A stretch of DNA of 33,059 bases from an uncultured Lactobacillus sp. (GCF_948948975.1 NZ_CARBVX010000021.1:1-33059); one strand, 5' to 3'. Positions 15,596 through 24,007 are shown, counted from the stretch's first letter. Made by a program: numbers and translations. Notes: generated from the letters alone by a model not told the origin.

Positions 15596-16741
15596 TTATT
15601 TATTGTCTCCTATATGGTTAAATTTAACTTTCAACTTAATTACTCTATCCATATGCAGTAAATTAGGATTTTGACGGTATAATGCTGTAGCGGATTCAAA
15701 CAACATATAAATTTCACCATCTTTACCAATAATTTGTTCCATATATGGAGGTAAAATAATGGCTTTATCTGCTTCTGAAAGGTCAAGATTATAGTTTGGT
15801 TTATTCAATTTATTTTTAAAAATTAATAATTGTGAATTAAAATCCCCGTATGAAGTAGATAATAAAATATCATTTTTATCAAAACTAATTCCTTGAATTT
15901 GAGAATAAGTTGACCAGTTCTCATTAGGAAGAGCTAAATCATCTTGCATTTCATCTTTTTTGAATAAGCCCTTTTTATTAAGTTTATAGGCAAAAAGTTG
16001 ACCACCTTGAACTTTATCAAAGTAGCCGATATAGAGTTTATTTTTATGATAAGTCATATAAGACGTTCGCAGTGGTGCAGATAAGTTAGTGCCGTGCTCA
16101 AATTTTATTGGCTTTTTCTGTTTCTTAAAATTATATTTTTCAATTTCTTTCAATGTTACAGATTGAACTTGTGCTCGTTGATATTGATTAATTGTGGCTA
16201 CCCATAGACGTTTATGATCTTTATCATAAGCAATCCCCCCAACATGATCAATATTATTTAAGGCAATTGTTTTTACAAAACGCCCTGTTTTAAAATCTAA
16301 TACCCACAGAACTGAATCAAATGTCTTGCTCTTACTATACGCCGAAATAATCAAATATTTATGGTCAATAATCGCTAAGCCCTGCGGATCCATATCATAT
16401 GCAATACCTGGTTTTCCCTGACCAGGAGGAGTATATTTAATTGCTGCTGACTGAATCAAACCAGGAATCACGTAGAAAGTTGGTTTTTGCTTAAAATTCA
16501 AGTTTTTATAAATATCTGGGTAATTTTGGAATAATAAAGATTTAAATTCTTTAGTTGTGTAAGAAGCTGGACGAGTACTCGTATTATCAACTAAAGCCGG
16601 TTGTGGTTTTAATTTATGATATGGAGTTTCCTTTTTAGAATTTTTAACACTCCAAACTGTAGCAACTATTCCGCACAAAATCAAAATTATTCCTACAATC
16701 AACCATCGAGAAACTTTTTTTGAGGTTAACTTTCTTCTCAA
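15596..16741 (-). CDS. Membrane-anchored extracellular protein with beta-propeller-like repeats
   Basis: The 381-residue protein has a basic N-terminus and one membrane helix (WLIVGIILILCGIVATVW, ~13-30) without a clear cleavage site, so it is probably anchored with the rest outside. The body has repeated strand units with WxxD-type turns: PQGLAIIDHKYLIISAYS, VLWVLDFKTGRFVKTIAL, HVGGIAYDKDHKRLWVATI, IQGISFDKNDILLSTSYG. These suggest a YncE/NHL-like propeller. I do not recognise a named family. The start is TTG with GAGGATAG upstream. The potassium channel gene lies 82 bases upstream on the same strand without a visible terminator, so co-transcription is possible. Function unknown. Confidence 0.68.
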   Translation of the reverse strand: MRRKLTSKKVSRWLIVGIILILCGIVATVWSVKNSKKETPYHKLKPQPALVDNTSTRPASYTTKEFKSLLFQNYPDIYKNLNFKQKPTFYVIPGLIQSAAIKYTPPGQGKPGIAYDMDPQGLAIIDHKYLIISAYSKSKTFDSVLWVLDFKTGRFVKTIALNNIDHVGGIAYDKDHKRLWVATINQYQRAQVQSVTLKEIEKYNFKKQKKPIKFEHGTNLSAPLRTSYMTYHKNKLYIGYFDKVQGGQLFAYKLNKKGLFKKDEMQDDLALPNENWSTYSQIQGISFDKNDILLSTSYGDFNSQLLIFKNKLNKPNYNLDLSEADKAIILPPYMEQIIGKDGEIYMLFESATALYRQNPNLLHMDRVIKLKVKFNHIGDNK

Positions 16742-16823
16742 CTATCCTATCCTCTTTCTTTTTAACTAGAGTTATTATTTTCCATCCTAACCAGTATCAT
16801 CATTTAAAACATAGTATTTCAAT

Positions 16824-17135
16824 CTATCTTTTCCTATTAAGTTCACTATAATAATTGACAATCACACCAGATAAGCATCCAAAGAAAATTAGACCATAAA
16901 GTGTTAAAGTAACACAAACAATTCTCCCTAATACTGTGGTCGCAACTATATCACCATATCCCACGGTCGTAGCAGTAATAAAGGCAAACCACAAACTATC
17001 ACCATAGCTATGTAGTTGCGGTTCAACGAAATATAATATTCCACTAGCAATAAGCAAATATGAAACAAAAGAAGCTGTAAATTTATTAAACCCCGTTGTT
17101 ATAGTAATTTTTCTTAAAATTCTTAGGTGTTTCAT
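16824..17135 (-). CDS. Two-transmembrane potassium channel (KcsA-like)
   Basis: The 103-residue protein has helix 1 (FTASFVSYLLIASGILYFV, ~19-37), a pore helix (SLWFAFITATT), the selectivity filter TVGYGD (57-62) and helix 2 (IVCVTLTLYGLIFFGCLSGVIV). This is the minimal bacterial K+ channel core; it should form a tetramer in the membrane. It has no RCK or cyclic-nucleotide domain and only a short C-terminal tail (NYYSELNRKR), so gating would be by pH, lipid or voltage-independent opening; that is inferred. AAGGATT precedes the ATG. Confidence 0.92.
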   Translation of the reverse strand: MKHLRILRKITITTGFNKFTASFVSYLLIASGILYFVEPQLHSYGDSLWFAFITATTVGYGDIVATTVLGRIVCVTLTLYGLIFFGCLSGVIVNYYSELNRKR

Positions 17136-17304
17136 TAATCCTTATCCTCTACCCTAATTATCAATAATTAATCTCAGTCTATCAAAAATTGTAATAAATT
17201 TGTATCAGCACTTATTTATTACTTTATGTAAAATATACTTTACATTAGAAAAACAATATTTTACAATTACATCATAAAATGAATCATGAAAGAAGATAAA
17301 AAAT

Positions 17305-17778
17305 ATGAATTCAATGGATACAAACACAATAGCCATTATAGGAGGAATACTTATTGGTTTGATAGCTGTTATAGGACTAAGAAAATCTAATCCTACAAAG
17401 TTTGATGAGAGACAAAAAATGATTCGCGGACGTGGATATAAATATGGTTTTATTTCAATGATGTTAGCAGATATTGCTGTCTATCTACTCTCTAATCTAA
17501 TGCCAATTCCTAGATTTTTCTTTGTCTTAATTCCGATTTTCATAAGTGATCTCATTTTTATGACTTATACAATTTTAAACCATGCCTATTATGGTTATAA
17601 CAAAAAGAATAATACTCCAATACTTTTAACAGTATTAGGTATCATCTGGTTAATGGCTGTTTTTATCAATCCTTCTTTAGAAGACAAAATTACAAATGGT
17701 TTTCTAAGTCTTATCTGCCTAATTCCAGCAGTTTCTATTTGGATTGATCGCTATAAAACTGAGAGAGATGATGAATAG
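17305..17778 (+). CDS. Hypothetical membrane protein paired with XRE regulator
   Basis: The 157-residue protein has an N-terminal helix (IAIIGGILIGLIAVIGL), a cytoplasmic stretch with the motif KFDERQKMIRGRGYKYGF (~33-50), then four more helices. The FDERQ...RGRGYKYGF motif is common in small Firmicute membrane proteins encoded before a tiny XRE regulator. The stop TAG is followed at once by the regulator ATG, so the two are coupled. A second ATG lies three codons downstream; the first has AAGAAG upstream. The molecular role is unknown; such pairs may sense membrane state, which is a guess. Confidence 0.75.
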   Translation: MNSMDTNTIAIIGGILIGLIAVIGLRKSNPTKFDERQKMIRGRGYKYGFISMMLADIAVYLLSNLMPIPRFFFVLIPIFISDLIFMTYTILNHAYYGYNKKNNTPILLTVLGIIWLMAVFINPSLEDKITNGFLSLICLIPAVSIWIDRYKTERDDE

Positions 17779-17982
17779 ATGAAAAACCTAAGAATGAAAG
17801 CTGCTCGCGCAGGCAAAGATCTATCACAGCAGGAATTAGCCGACAAAGTAGAGGTATCACGTCAAACCATTTCATCAATTGAAAAAGGTGACTACAATCC
17901 AACGATTAATCTATGTATCAAAATTTGCCAGGTTTTAGATAAAAAATTAGATGATCTTTTTTGGCCAGAGGATCAAAATTAA
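17779..17982 (+). CDS. Small XRE-family regulator (HTH only)
   Basis: The 67-residue protein is almost entirely a Cro/CI-type helix-turn-helix: MKAARAGKDLSQQELADKVEVSRQTISSIEKGDYNPTI (~6-43), then LCIKICQVLDKKLDDLFW. It ends with an acidic tail. It belongs to the YozG-like group that lacks a ligand domain. It starts directly after the stop of the membrane protein gene, so expression is coupled; it probably represses its own operon. A strong hairpin terminator overlaps and follows its stop. Confidence 0.9.
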   Translation: MKNLRMKAARAGKDLSQQELADKVEVSRQTISSIEKGDYNPTINLCIKICQVLDKKLDDLFWPEDQN

Positions 17983-18008
17983 AAAAGAGTTCTGACGAAC
18001 TCTTTTTT
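17981..18008 (+). terminator. Terminator of the membrane protein-XRE pair
   Basis: A 12-bp stem (AAAAAAGAGTTC with GAACTCTTTTTT) has a TGAC loop and ends in six T. It begins at the stop codon of the XRE gene. Confidence 0.92.
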
Positions 18009-18159
18009 ATTAGCGTTATAACCTAATAGGATGATGTGAGATGAAACTGTGTATAATCAGCTCCATGAGTCTTACGCCACTCAGTTCATAGTTGTAGCAT
18101 TTGCCAATTTTACAACCTTATTACCTGCTTTTAAACTAGTACTGATTTAGAAAATGTCC

Positions 18160-19014
18160 TTATTGATTAGCAGCCACTTTTCGTTTTTCTAGACGATACT
18201 GGGTTGGTGTTTTTCCTTTTTCTTTCTCAAACTGTTTAATAAAAAATGTATCAAAGTTATAACCAACCGAATATGCAATTTCAGTAATACTTAATCCTGT
18301 TAAAGCAAGTAGTTGACAAGCTATTTTTAGCCGGTATTGCTTAAGATACTGCATAGAAGTACAATCATAATTTTTCTTAAACAAAGTATTCAAAGATACT
18401 CTATTGATATGACTTACTCTTACTAAATCATCTTGAGTAATTTTTCTATGATAATTGGCAGAAATATACTGAATAGCAACTTGTAGGGGCTCTTTCATCG
18501 TTTTTTTGTACCAATCATGAACCATAATTATAATTTCAATCAATGATTTTTTAATCCGACAAACCCAAAAAGAATCTGTTTGAATTTGAATTTCTGCACT
18601 TGCAATCAGAAAATTATTAAGTACTTGACTATTAATTTGCGTAGGCAAATGATACAGTCCATTAAAGCCTTCCTTGCGGTTAAAGAGCTCCATTCCTTTC
18701 TTGATTTGGAGGACTTTTGTGGGAATATATTTTTTCTCAGAAACCCGTAAAGTTGAAAGGAAATTAGGTTCAATGCTTATTTTTGATAAAACTGCATGAT
18801 TATCAGTATTTATTTCTATTTTATCTTCATTATTCAAACACATTAAAGTGGGAGCCTTAAGTATAAAGGAAATATCATTTAACTTACCTTTCAAACTTCC
18901 TGATGTTAATAAAACAAATGTATAAGCATCTCTTTCACTTAAGCTTTGCCCAGAGCAATTTGCTTGAAAATCTATTTCTACATCACGGTCTTTAAACCTA
19001 TCTTTTTTAGTCAT
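18160..19014 (-). CDS. AraC-family transcriptional regulator
   Basis: With the start set at ATG 19014 the protein has 284 residues (a TTG six codons upstream is possible but has no ribosome binding site). The N-terminal ~170 residues are a cupin-like sensing domain without clear family signs. The C-terminus has two helix-turn-helix units: ITQDDLVRVSHINRVSLNTL and LSITEIAYSVGYNFDTFFIK, then EKGKTPTQYRLEKRK, the AraC signature. It is divergent from the GAPDH gene across ~120 bases, so it may control that gene; the effector is unknown. The final residues VAANQ are not conserved in type. Confidence 0.87.
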   Translation of the reverse strand: MTKKDRFKDRDVEIDFQANCSGQSLSERDAYTFVLLTSGSLKGKLNDISFILKAPTLMCLNNEDKIEINTDNHAVLSKISIEPNFLSTLRVSEKKYIPTKVLQIKKGMELFNRKEGFNGLYHLPTQINSQVLNNFLIASAEIQIQTDSFWVCRIKKSLIEIIIMVHDWYKKTMKEPLQVAIQYISANYHRKITQDDLVRVSHINRVSLNTLFKKNYDCTSMQYLKQYRLKIACQLLALTGLSITEIAYSVGYNFDTFFIKQFEKEKGKTPTQYRLEKRKVAANQ

Positions 19015-19137
19015 AATATCACTCTTTTTCAAAAAGTATAGTTAGTTATTTTAGATACTAAATGGTTAATATCAATGTTTTTAGCTATATTTTATGTGTA
19101 AGTTAAAGCAAAAGCAAATGAAAGAGAGGAACTTACA

Positions 19138-20142
19138 ATGACTATTAAAGTAGCAATTAATGGATTTGGTAGAATTGGACGCTTGGCTTTTAGAAGAATC
19201 CAAGATGTGCAAGATATTGAGGTTGTAGCAATTAACGACTTAACCAATGTTGACATGTTAGCCAACTTGTTAAAATATGACACTACTCAAGGTCGATTTA
19301 ATAGAGAAGTTAGAATTGAAGATAATCAAATTATTGTTGATGATCACAAAATTCAAATTCTAGCAGAGCCTAAGCCAGAAAATTTACCTTGGAAGAAGTT
19401 AGGAATTGATATCGTACTTGAATGTACTGGTTTCTTTACTTCAAAAGAAAAGGCTTCTTCTCATCTCAAAGCTGGTGCAAAAAAGGTCTTAATTTCATCT
19501 TTCGCTGGTAACAATGTCCCAACTATTGTCTACAACACTAATCAAGATATTCTGACTCCAGATGATAAAATTGTTTCTGGTGCTTCATGTACAACTAATT
19601 CACTAGCACCCATGGCTAAAGTATTGAATGATAATTTTGGCATTGTAGAAGGTTTGATGACTACGATCCATGCTTATACTGGAGATCAAATGACATTAGA
19701 TGGTCCACACCGTAAAAATGATTTTCGTAGAGCACGCGCAGCTGCAGAAAATATTACTCCTACTACCACAGGTGCAGCTCGCGCAATTGGTCAAGTTGTT
19801 CCTGAACTTGAAGGTAAATTAGACGGTGTCTCTCAAAGAGTCCCTGTTAAAGCCGGTTCCTTAACTGAACTTTACACCGTTCTAGATAAAAATGTTACAG
19901 TTGAGAAAATTAATGCAGCTATGCAGAATGCTGAAAACGAATCATTTGGCTATAATACTGATCCAATTGTTTCATCTGATATTATTGGCATTACGTATGG
20001 TTCATTGTTCGATGCAACTCAAACTCATGTAATGGATGTTAACGGGCGTCAATTAGTTAAGACCGTTGCATGGTACGACAACGAAATGTCTTATACTTCT
20101 CAACTGGTTAGAACTTTAAAATACTTAGCAAACTTGAAATAG
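19138..20142 (+). CDS. gap: Type I glyceraldehyde-3-phosphate dehydrogenase
   Basis: A complete 334-residue NAD-dependent GAPDH, oxidising glyceraldehyde-3-phosphate to 1,3-bisphosphoglycerate. Visible are the Rossmann motif INGFGRIGR (7-15), Asp34 of the NAD ribose site (AINDL), catalytic Cys151 in [12 protein letters not shown] and His178 in [28 protein letters not shown] is near the C-terminus. GAGAGGA precedes the ATG. The gene stands alone, not with pgk/tpi/eno, and is divergent from an AraC regulator; it may be a second paralogue beside the glycolytic operon copy. That needs the rest of the genome to decide. Confidence 0.95.
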   Translation: MTIKVAINGFGRIGRLAFRRIQDVQDIEVVAINDLTNVDMLANLLKYDTTQGRFNREVRIEDNQIIVDDHKIQILAEPKPENLPWKKLGIDIVLECTGFFTSKEKASSHLKAGAKKVLISSFAGNNVPTIVYNTNQDILTPDDKIVSGASCTTNSLAPMAKVLNDNFGIVEGLMTTIHAYTGDQMTLDGPHRKNDFRRARAAAENITPTTTGAARAIGQVVPELEGKLDGVSQRVPVKAGSLTELYTVLDKNVTVEKINAAMQNAENESFGYNTDPIVSSDIIGITYGSLFDATQTHVMDVNGRQLVKTVAWYDNEMSYTSQLVRTLKYLANLK

Positions 20143-20162
20143 ATTCTTATCAATATAAAACA

Positions 20163-20207
20163 AAAAGCTATTAAAACTTGGCTTCAAGCCTTGATTTAAT
20201 AGCTTTT
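20163..20207. terminator. Bidirectional terminator between gap and the DUF2992 gene
   Basis: A 13-bp stem, AAAAGCTATTAAA (20163-20175) with TTTAATAGCTTTT (20195-20207), carries an inner CTTG/CAAG hairpin and A/T runs at both ends. Its right arm touches the stop of the minus-strand gene. Confidence 0.85.
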
Positions 20208-20625
20208 ATTCATTAATGACCTCGATGTTTTTTCGACGTTTAATTTGTTTTTGTAGAAAACGCCCTTTTTGCATTTCACGCTTTCTATCTTTATTCATCT
20301 TTTTTCTAGTTATTTTCGATTTCTCAAATTGCTTTTTTAAAGCTTGTTGAGCTTTAGTACCAATTCCACGTTTTCGAACTTCTTTATGCGCTAATCTTTG
20401 AGCTCTTTTCGGGTTAATATGATGCATTACTTCCTGATCTCGAGTTGATTTGCTAAATCGTAAGTCAGAATAATGCTCATTCACTAAGTCAATTATTTTC
20501 GGCATCGTTGGCAATGAAGTTCCCATATTAACTTGAGCCACTTTATACTGAGTACCATCGAATTGCTCAAAAATTGCTTTGTAGAATGGTTCATCAAAAA
20601 TAATAGTTAATACACCTTTAATCAT
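20206..20625 (-). CDS. YjdF family protein (DUF2992)
   Basis: The 139-residue protein begins with the DUF2992 core (LTIIFDEPFYKAIFEQFDG, YKVAQVNMGTSLPTMPKIIDLV) and ends in a very basic helical tail (QALKKQFEKSKITRKKMNKD onward). The family is named after Bacillus subtilis YjdF, whose biochemical role is unknown; yjdF genes are known for a leader RNA that binds azaaromatic compounds. The basic tail suggests RNA or ribosome binding. AGGAGGGG lies five bases before the ATG and can be paired away by upstream sequence (see the leader entry). The gene is monocistronic and converges on gap. Confidence 0.85.
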   Translation of the reverse strand: MIKGVLTIIFDEPFYKAIFEQFDGTQYKVAQVNMGTSLPTMPKIIDLVNEHYSDLRFSKSTRDQEVMHHINPKRAQRLAHKEVRKRGIGTKAQQALKKQFEKSKITRKKMNKDRKREMQKGRFLQKQIKRRKNIEVINE

Positions 20626-20626
20626 T

Positions 20627-20735
20627 ATGTCCCCTCCTAAAAATAAGAGGAAAGAGGGACATCCTAGGAGGGAAAGTTACTGATATAAATAAATTATACA
20701 TTCGGACTACCAACCGAATTGTGTTTTTACTTTCC
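20627..20735 (-). ncRNA. Structured leader of the DUF2992 gene, candidate yjdF-type riboswitch
   Basis: Read on the minus strand, GGAAAGT (20735-20729) pairs with ACTTTCC (20677-20671), closing a domain that holds the hairpin ATTCGG/CCGAAT (20719-20714 with 20705-20700, loop TTGGTAGT). Next, ATGTCCCTC (20662-20654) pairs with GAGGGGACAT (20636-20627), which contains the ribosome binding site and ends one base before the ATG. CCTCCTAGG just upstream is a second possible partner of GGAGGGG. This arrangement fits translational control by RNA switching. The yjdF RNA motif is known upstream of this gene family; whether this sequence matches its consensus could not be tested here. Confidence 0.55.
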
Positions 20736-20788
20736 TTAGATCAAATTATATTAAAATTAATTACTATTATAAAGAAGTATCTCTACCA

Positions 20789-22561
20789 CTAGTTACTGGC
20801 TTCTTTTCGATCTGTAAACCAACATAAAGGCAACCAAATAATCGTTAATAAACTAGTTAGGATGAACACCTGCGCAAAAGCATTTGCAAGTTCATTATTC
20901 TTCGTTGCTTGAATTTTATTTAACGCAGAAATCAATTGTTGTTTTTGAGCCAATAACTTAATAGCTCTTCCTATTTTTCTTTGTCCCTTACTTAAAGCAT
21001 TTATACCTAGCTTTAATTGAGGTACTGGTAATATACCTAATTTTTCGGTTCCATGATTTAGCTTTTGACTTGCTAAATATAATTTTCTATAGGCTGTTCC
21101 TTCCTTTGGAATTGGTAAATTAGCCGTATCCTCAGCAGCTTGCATTATTTTAATTTTCATCTGCTTTTGCTTACTATTTATCTTATTATCACTTTTTGAA
21201 TTTTTAAAAACTAAGCTAATCTGTTGTCGAGCCACCTTTTTAACTTCTGGAGAAAGATTTCTCCTATGAATTTGAGTATATGCAGTTTCTCGAATATTAT
21301 TTTTAGCACTTGCTACGTTATTATTAAGTACGGTTACTAATAATGCCATTCCTATCGCTTGACCAACATATCTAGCAGCATTAACTATCCCAGATCCAAT
21401 ACCAGTTTTTTCTACTGGTAAATATTTAACTGATGAAGTTAAGGCAATAGCCATAAAGCCAAGTCCTATACCAATGATACTATTACAACTAACAATTATA
21501 TCCTGGTTAGTATTGATTTTAATCATACCTAGCATTGCTAGACCACCCGCAGTAACAACTAAGCCAATTCCAATTAACATCTTGGCACTAATAGTTCTAT
21601 ACATTTTTGTTGCTAGGGGCATCCCTATTGCGATGGCTAATGATGCTGGAATAATTAAATAAGCAGAATGTAATGCTGAATAGTTTTTAACGTTTTGCAA
21701 GAAGTAGTTCAAAATTAAGGATGGTCCTATAATTGCAAAACCAAAAACCATATAGATGATACAAGAAGCTGAAAAAGTCTTCTCTTTAAATAAATTTAAA
21801 TTAACAATAGGTGATTGAGCCTTCGCTTCTACCATGATAAATAATATTAAGCTAATCAAACTTCCAATAAAACATCCAACAATAATATTTGAATTCCAGC
21901 CATATTCTCTACCTTCTAGTAAGCCAAAACATAGTGAACCCATAAATCCGGTTAAAAAAATAACTCCTAGCCAATCAACAGATTTACTAATTGACTCATC
22001 ATATGATTCATTTGTTCCAAGCAAAATCAGTAAGAAAGCAATAAGTGAAATTGGAATATTAATTCCAAAAATCCAGTGATAATTTTGATAGTTAATGATT
22101 AGCCCACCTATTGCAGGTCCACCAGCGGCAGCTAATGCGCTAAATGCTCCCATTAACGCAGTAATTTTACTAGTGTTTGCTTTTCCAAATAACTCAATAC
22201 CCATTGGTAAAACAATGGGCGTTAAAATTGCTCCTCCTATTCCCTGAAAGAAACGATAAACAATTAACAACTTTAACGAGTCTGCTGTCATACAAGCAAA
22301 AGAAAATCCGCCAAAGATAATAACTCCCAACAACATAATCTTTTTACGACCAAAAATATCTGCTAATTTTGATGCAGTAATAATAAATGCTGCCATTGCT
22401 AAAACATAGATTGTAGCAACCCAACTAGTATCTGTTAATCCGGTTTTTAAGTCTTTCATAATGTCGGGTAAAGCAATATTAACAATTGTTGCATCTAATG
22501 CTCCCATGAACATTGCAAGTATTAAACCAATAAAGCCAATAATTTTTCTTGTTTTTGACAT
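20789..22561 (-). CDS. MFS multidrug exporter, DHA2 (EmrB/QacA) family
   Basis: The 590-residue protein has 14 predicted membrane helices. The N-terminal DATIVNIALPDIM and KLADIFGRKKIMLLG (loop 2-3, the MFS motif A) and RFFQGIGGAILTPIVLPMG (motif C-like, ~103-121) mark the DHA2 family. A long hydrophilic insert lies between the last two helices (~430-560, with NNNVASAKNNIRETAYTQIH and KGQRKIGRAIKLLAQKQQ), seen in EmrB relatives. It should export drugs or toxic organics by proton antiport. GGGAGGA precedes the ATG. It is divergent from a TetR regulator, which probably represses it through palindromes in the shared region. Confidence 0.93.
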   Translation of the reverse strand: MSKTRKIIGFIGLILAMFMGALDATIVNIALPDIMKDLKTGLTDTSWVATIYVLAMAAFIITASKLADIFGRKKIMLLGVIIFGGFSFACMTADSLKLLIVYRFFQGIGGAILTPIVLPMGIELFGKANTSKITALMGAFSALAAAGGPAIGGLIINYQNYHWIFGINIPISLIAFLLILLGTNESYDESISKSVDWLGVIFLTGFMGSLCFGLLEGREYGWNSNIIVGCFIGSLISLILFIMVEAKAQSPIVNLNLFKEKTFSASCIIYMVFGFAIIGPSLILNYFLQNVKNYSALHSAYLIIPASLAIAIGMPLATKMYRTISAKMLIGIGLVVTAGGLAMLGMIKINTNQDIIVSCNSIIGIGLGFMAIALTSSVKYLPVEKTGIGSGIVNAARYVGQAIGMALLVTVLNNNVASAKNNIRETAYTQIHRRNLSPEVKKVARQQISLVFKNSKSDNKINSKQKQMKIKIMQAAEDTANLPIPKEGTAYRKLYLASQKLNHGTEKLGILPVPQLKLGINALSKGQRKIGRAIKLLAQKQQLISALNKIQATKNNELANAFAQVFILTSLLTIIWLPLCWFTDRKEASN

Positions 22562-22591
22562 TGTCTATTCCTCCCGTTTTAACTCTGTCAT

Positions 22592-22697
22592 TTACAGTTA
22601 AAAATTATTGACACACGTGTGACATTAACTGTAATATCACCATACAAAGAAATTTTTTATTTGACAATAGATTCAGTGAAAACTTAAATTGTGTCAA
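22592..22697. promoter_or_regulatory. Operator/promoter region between the MFS exporter and its TetR regulator
   Basis: Inverted repeat TTACAGTTAA (22592-22601) / TTAACTGTAA (22625-22634) encloses a perfect 10-bp palindrome CACACGTGTG (22612-22621) and a TTGACA at 22608-22613. Nearer the TetR gene, TTGACA (22661-22666) and TTAAAT (22684-22689), 17 bases apart, form its likely promoter. TGTCAA at 22692-22697 mirrors that -35. Several TGACA half-sites recur, as expected of a TetR-family operator. Confidence 0.58.
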
Positions 22698-22715
22698 AAT
22701 TAGGAGTAATAGGCG

Positions 22716-23285
22716 ATGAGAAATAGAATGTCCAAGCAAAATAAAGAAAAAATTTTAAAAAGCTTTTTTAAACTATTAGAGGAAAAACCATATTCTGAAA
22801 TTACGATTGTGGATATTTCTATTGGTGCAAGTGTGTCGCGAAAGACCTTTTATCGTTTATTTAAAAATAAAGAAAACTTATTAAATACATATATTGATCA
22901 GTTACTTAATGATTGGGTTACTTATGCTAACAAAAAGAATCCTCAAAATTATGAAGATCTGATCACTTTACTTTTTGAATTTTGGAAACGATACATTCCA
23001 CAATTAACTATTTTAGTTAATGCAAATCTATCGTCGGTAATTTTAAACAAATTCAATTCTATTTTTCCCCAGTACTTCATGGATTTTCACAACCAGCATC
23101 TCTCTCTTTCTTACCAAGGCAATGAATATGACTCAATCCAAATGAAATATATTGCTCTTTTAAGTGTCGGTAGTTTATGGAATGCATTTTCTATTTGGTT
23201 AATCAATCCTACTGAAATTTCACTGTCTAATTTAGCTGCTTTGGCCAAGAATAATTTTTTGTACGCAAAAAGCCCGCGAAATTAA
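22716..23285 (+). CDS. TetR/AcrR-family transcriptional regulator
   Basis: The 189-residue protein has the TetR N-terminal DNA-binding domain: ILKSFFKLLEEKPYSEITIVDISIGASVSRKTFYRLFKNKENLL (~13-56), followed by a helical ligand and dimer domain. It lies divergent to the MFS exporter and probably represses it until a drug is bound. TAGGAG lies nine bases before ATG 22716; the ATG four codons later lacks one. The last codons (KSPRN) are encoded by the left arm of the terminator stem, so the gene end and terminator are fused. Confidence 0.9.
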   Translation: MRNRMSKQNKEKILKSFFKLLEEKPYSEITIVDISIGASVSRKTFYRLFKNKENLLNTYIDQLLNDWVTYANKKNPQNYEDLITLLFEFWKRYIPQLTILVNANLSSVILNKFNSIFPQYFMDFHNQHLSLSYQGNEYDSIQMKYIALLSVGSLWNAFSIWLINPTEISLSNLAALAKNNFLYAKSPRN

Positions 23286-23297
23286 TCGCGAGCTTTT
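23267..23297 (+). terminator. Terminator of the TetR gene (copy 1 of a repeated 35-bp sequence)
   Basis: A 13-bp stem with one mismatch, AAAAAGCCCGCGA (23267-23279) with TCGCGAGCTTTTT, has loop AATTAA. The loop holds the TetR stop codon. Bases 23268-23302 recur exactly at 25150-25184. Confidence 0.9.
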
Positions 23298-23305
23298 TCA
23301 CTTTG

Positions 23306-23707
23306 CTAACGCTTAGAGCTATTTTTCTTCAAAACAGTGGCAACTTTTATCATTTCATCTTCACTATCAGCTGCAGTGGTAACTCCTAACATCAATGCTA
23401 TCCCTTCCGACTTATTTAGCAACAAGTGGTATCCATTCTTCTTTAAAAATAATTTAGTTGCAACATATGCGGTGCGCTTATTTCCATCAGTAAAAATATG
23501 TTTTTTAGTGATTTTTTGCAGAATGAAAGCAGCCTTTAGCCAAATGTTAGGATATAATTCATGTCCAAATAATACCTGCTTAGGCTGTTGAATAATAATA
23601 CTTAAGCCTTCGGGATATTGAATCACATCCTGTTTTTCATCTGTAAACTCAAGTACCATTTTGTTTATATAGATTAATTCACTTTCAGTTAGATATTTAA
23701 ATTCCAT
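23306..23707 (-). CDS. doc: Doc/Fic-type death-on-curing toxin
   Basis: The 133-residue Fic-fold protein has the active-site motif HIFTDGNKRTA (70-80). The Lys at position 77 in place of the Fic Gly (HPFxxGNGR) is the Doc form (HxFxDANKR); phage P1 Doc phosphorylates EF-Tu and stops translation. YPNIWLKAAFILQKITKKH before it is typical Doc helix. It starts one base after the AbrB-type antitoxin gene on the same strand, forming a type II toxin-antitoxin pair. The usual C-terminal part is present, so the toxin looks intact. Confidence 0.9.
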   Translation of the reverse strand: MEFKYLTESELIYINKMVLEFTDEKQDVIQYPEGLSIIIQQPKQVLFGHELYPNIWLKAAFILQKITKKHIFTDGNKRTAYVATKLFLKKNGYHLLLNKSEGIALMLGVTTAADSEDEMIKVATVLKKNSSKR

Positions 23708-23708
23708 T

Positions 23709-23969
23709 CTATAAATCCTTTAATGCCCAAATCAAGTCTGCATCTTCATCTAAAATGTTAGCAATCTCTTTTTTAGTTTCTTGGGAAATCTGGGGGATTT
23801 TTTTATAAGTTATCGACATTCCATCTGAAGATATTTCTTTAATTACTTGATCGCCAGGATTAAGATCTAATAGTTCAGCATCTTTTTTTGTCAGTCTTAT
23901 TGCTTCAGAATTTCCAGCCTTAAATACTTTAGCCATTTTATCTTTATCATAATTTGTAATGTAATCCAT
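23709..23969 (-). CDS. AbrB/MazE-type antitoxin of the Doc pair
   Basis: The 86-residue protein carries a SpoVT-AbrB swapped-hairpin DNA-binding fold: MAKVFKAGNSEAIRLTKKDAELLDLNPGDQVIKE (~12-45). An acidic helical tail follows (KKEIANILDEDADLIWALKDL), which should bind and neutralise the toxin. P1 Doc uses Phd instead, so the DNA-binding part is of the other antitoxin class. The chosen ATG 23969 has AAAGG upstream; an internal ATG at residue 12 would give just the core. It should autoregulate through the repeats at 23985-24006. Confidence 0.85.
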   Translation of the reverse strand: MDYITNYDKDKMAKVFKAGNSEAIRLTKKDAELLDLNPGDQVIKEISSDGMSITYKKIPQISQETKKEIANILDEDADLIWALKDL

Positions 23970-23984
23970 AGAATCAAACCTTTC

Positions 23985-24007
23985 ACAATTATGTAATTAC
24001 AATTATA
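23985..24007 (-). promoter_or_regulatory. Promoter/operator candidate of the Doc-antitoxin operon
   Basis: ACAATTAT occurs twice (23985-23992 and 23999-24006) around the palindrome GTAATTAC (23993-24000). On the minus strand TATAAT (24007-24002) overlaps the repeat, so antitoxin binding would block the -10. Confidence 0.5.

Noticed and set aside
18009..18159. Possible gene or RNA after the XRE terminator
   Set aside because: No open frame with a ribosome binding site and no stable hairpin was seen.
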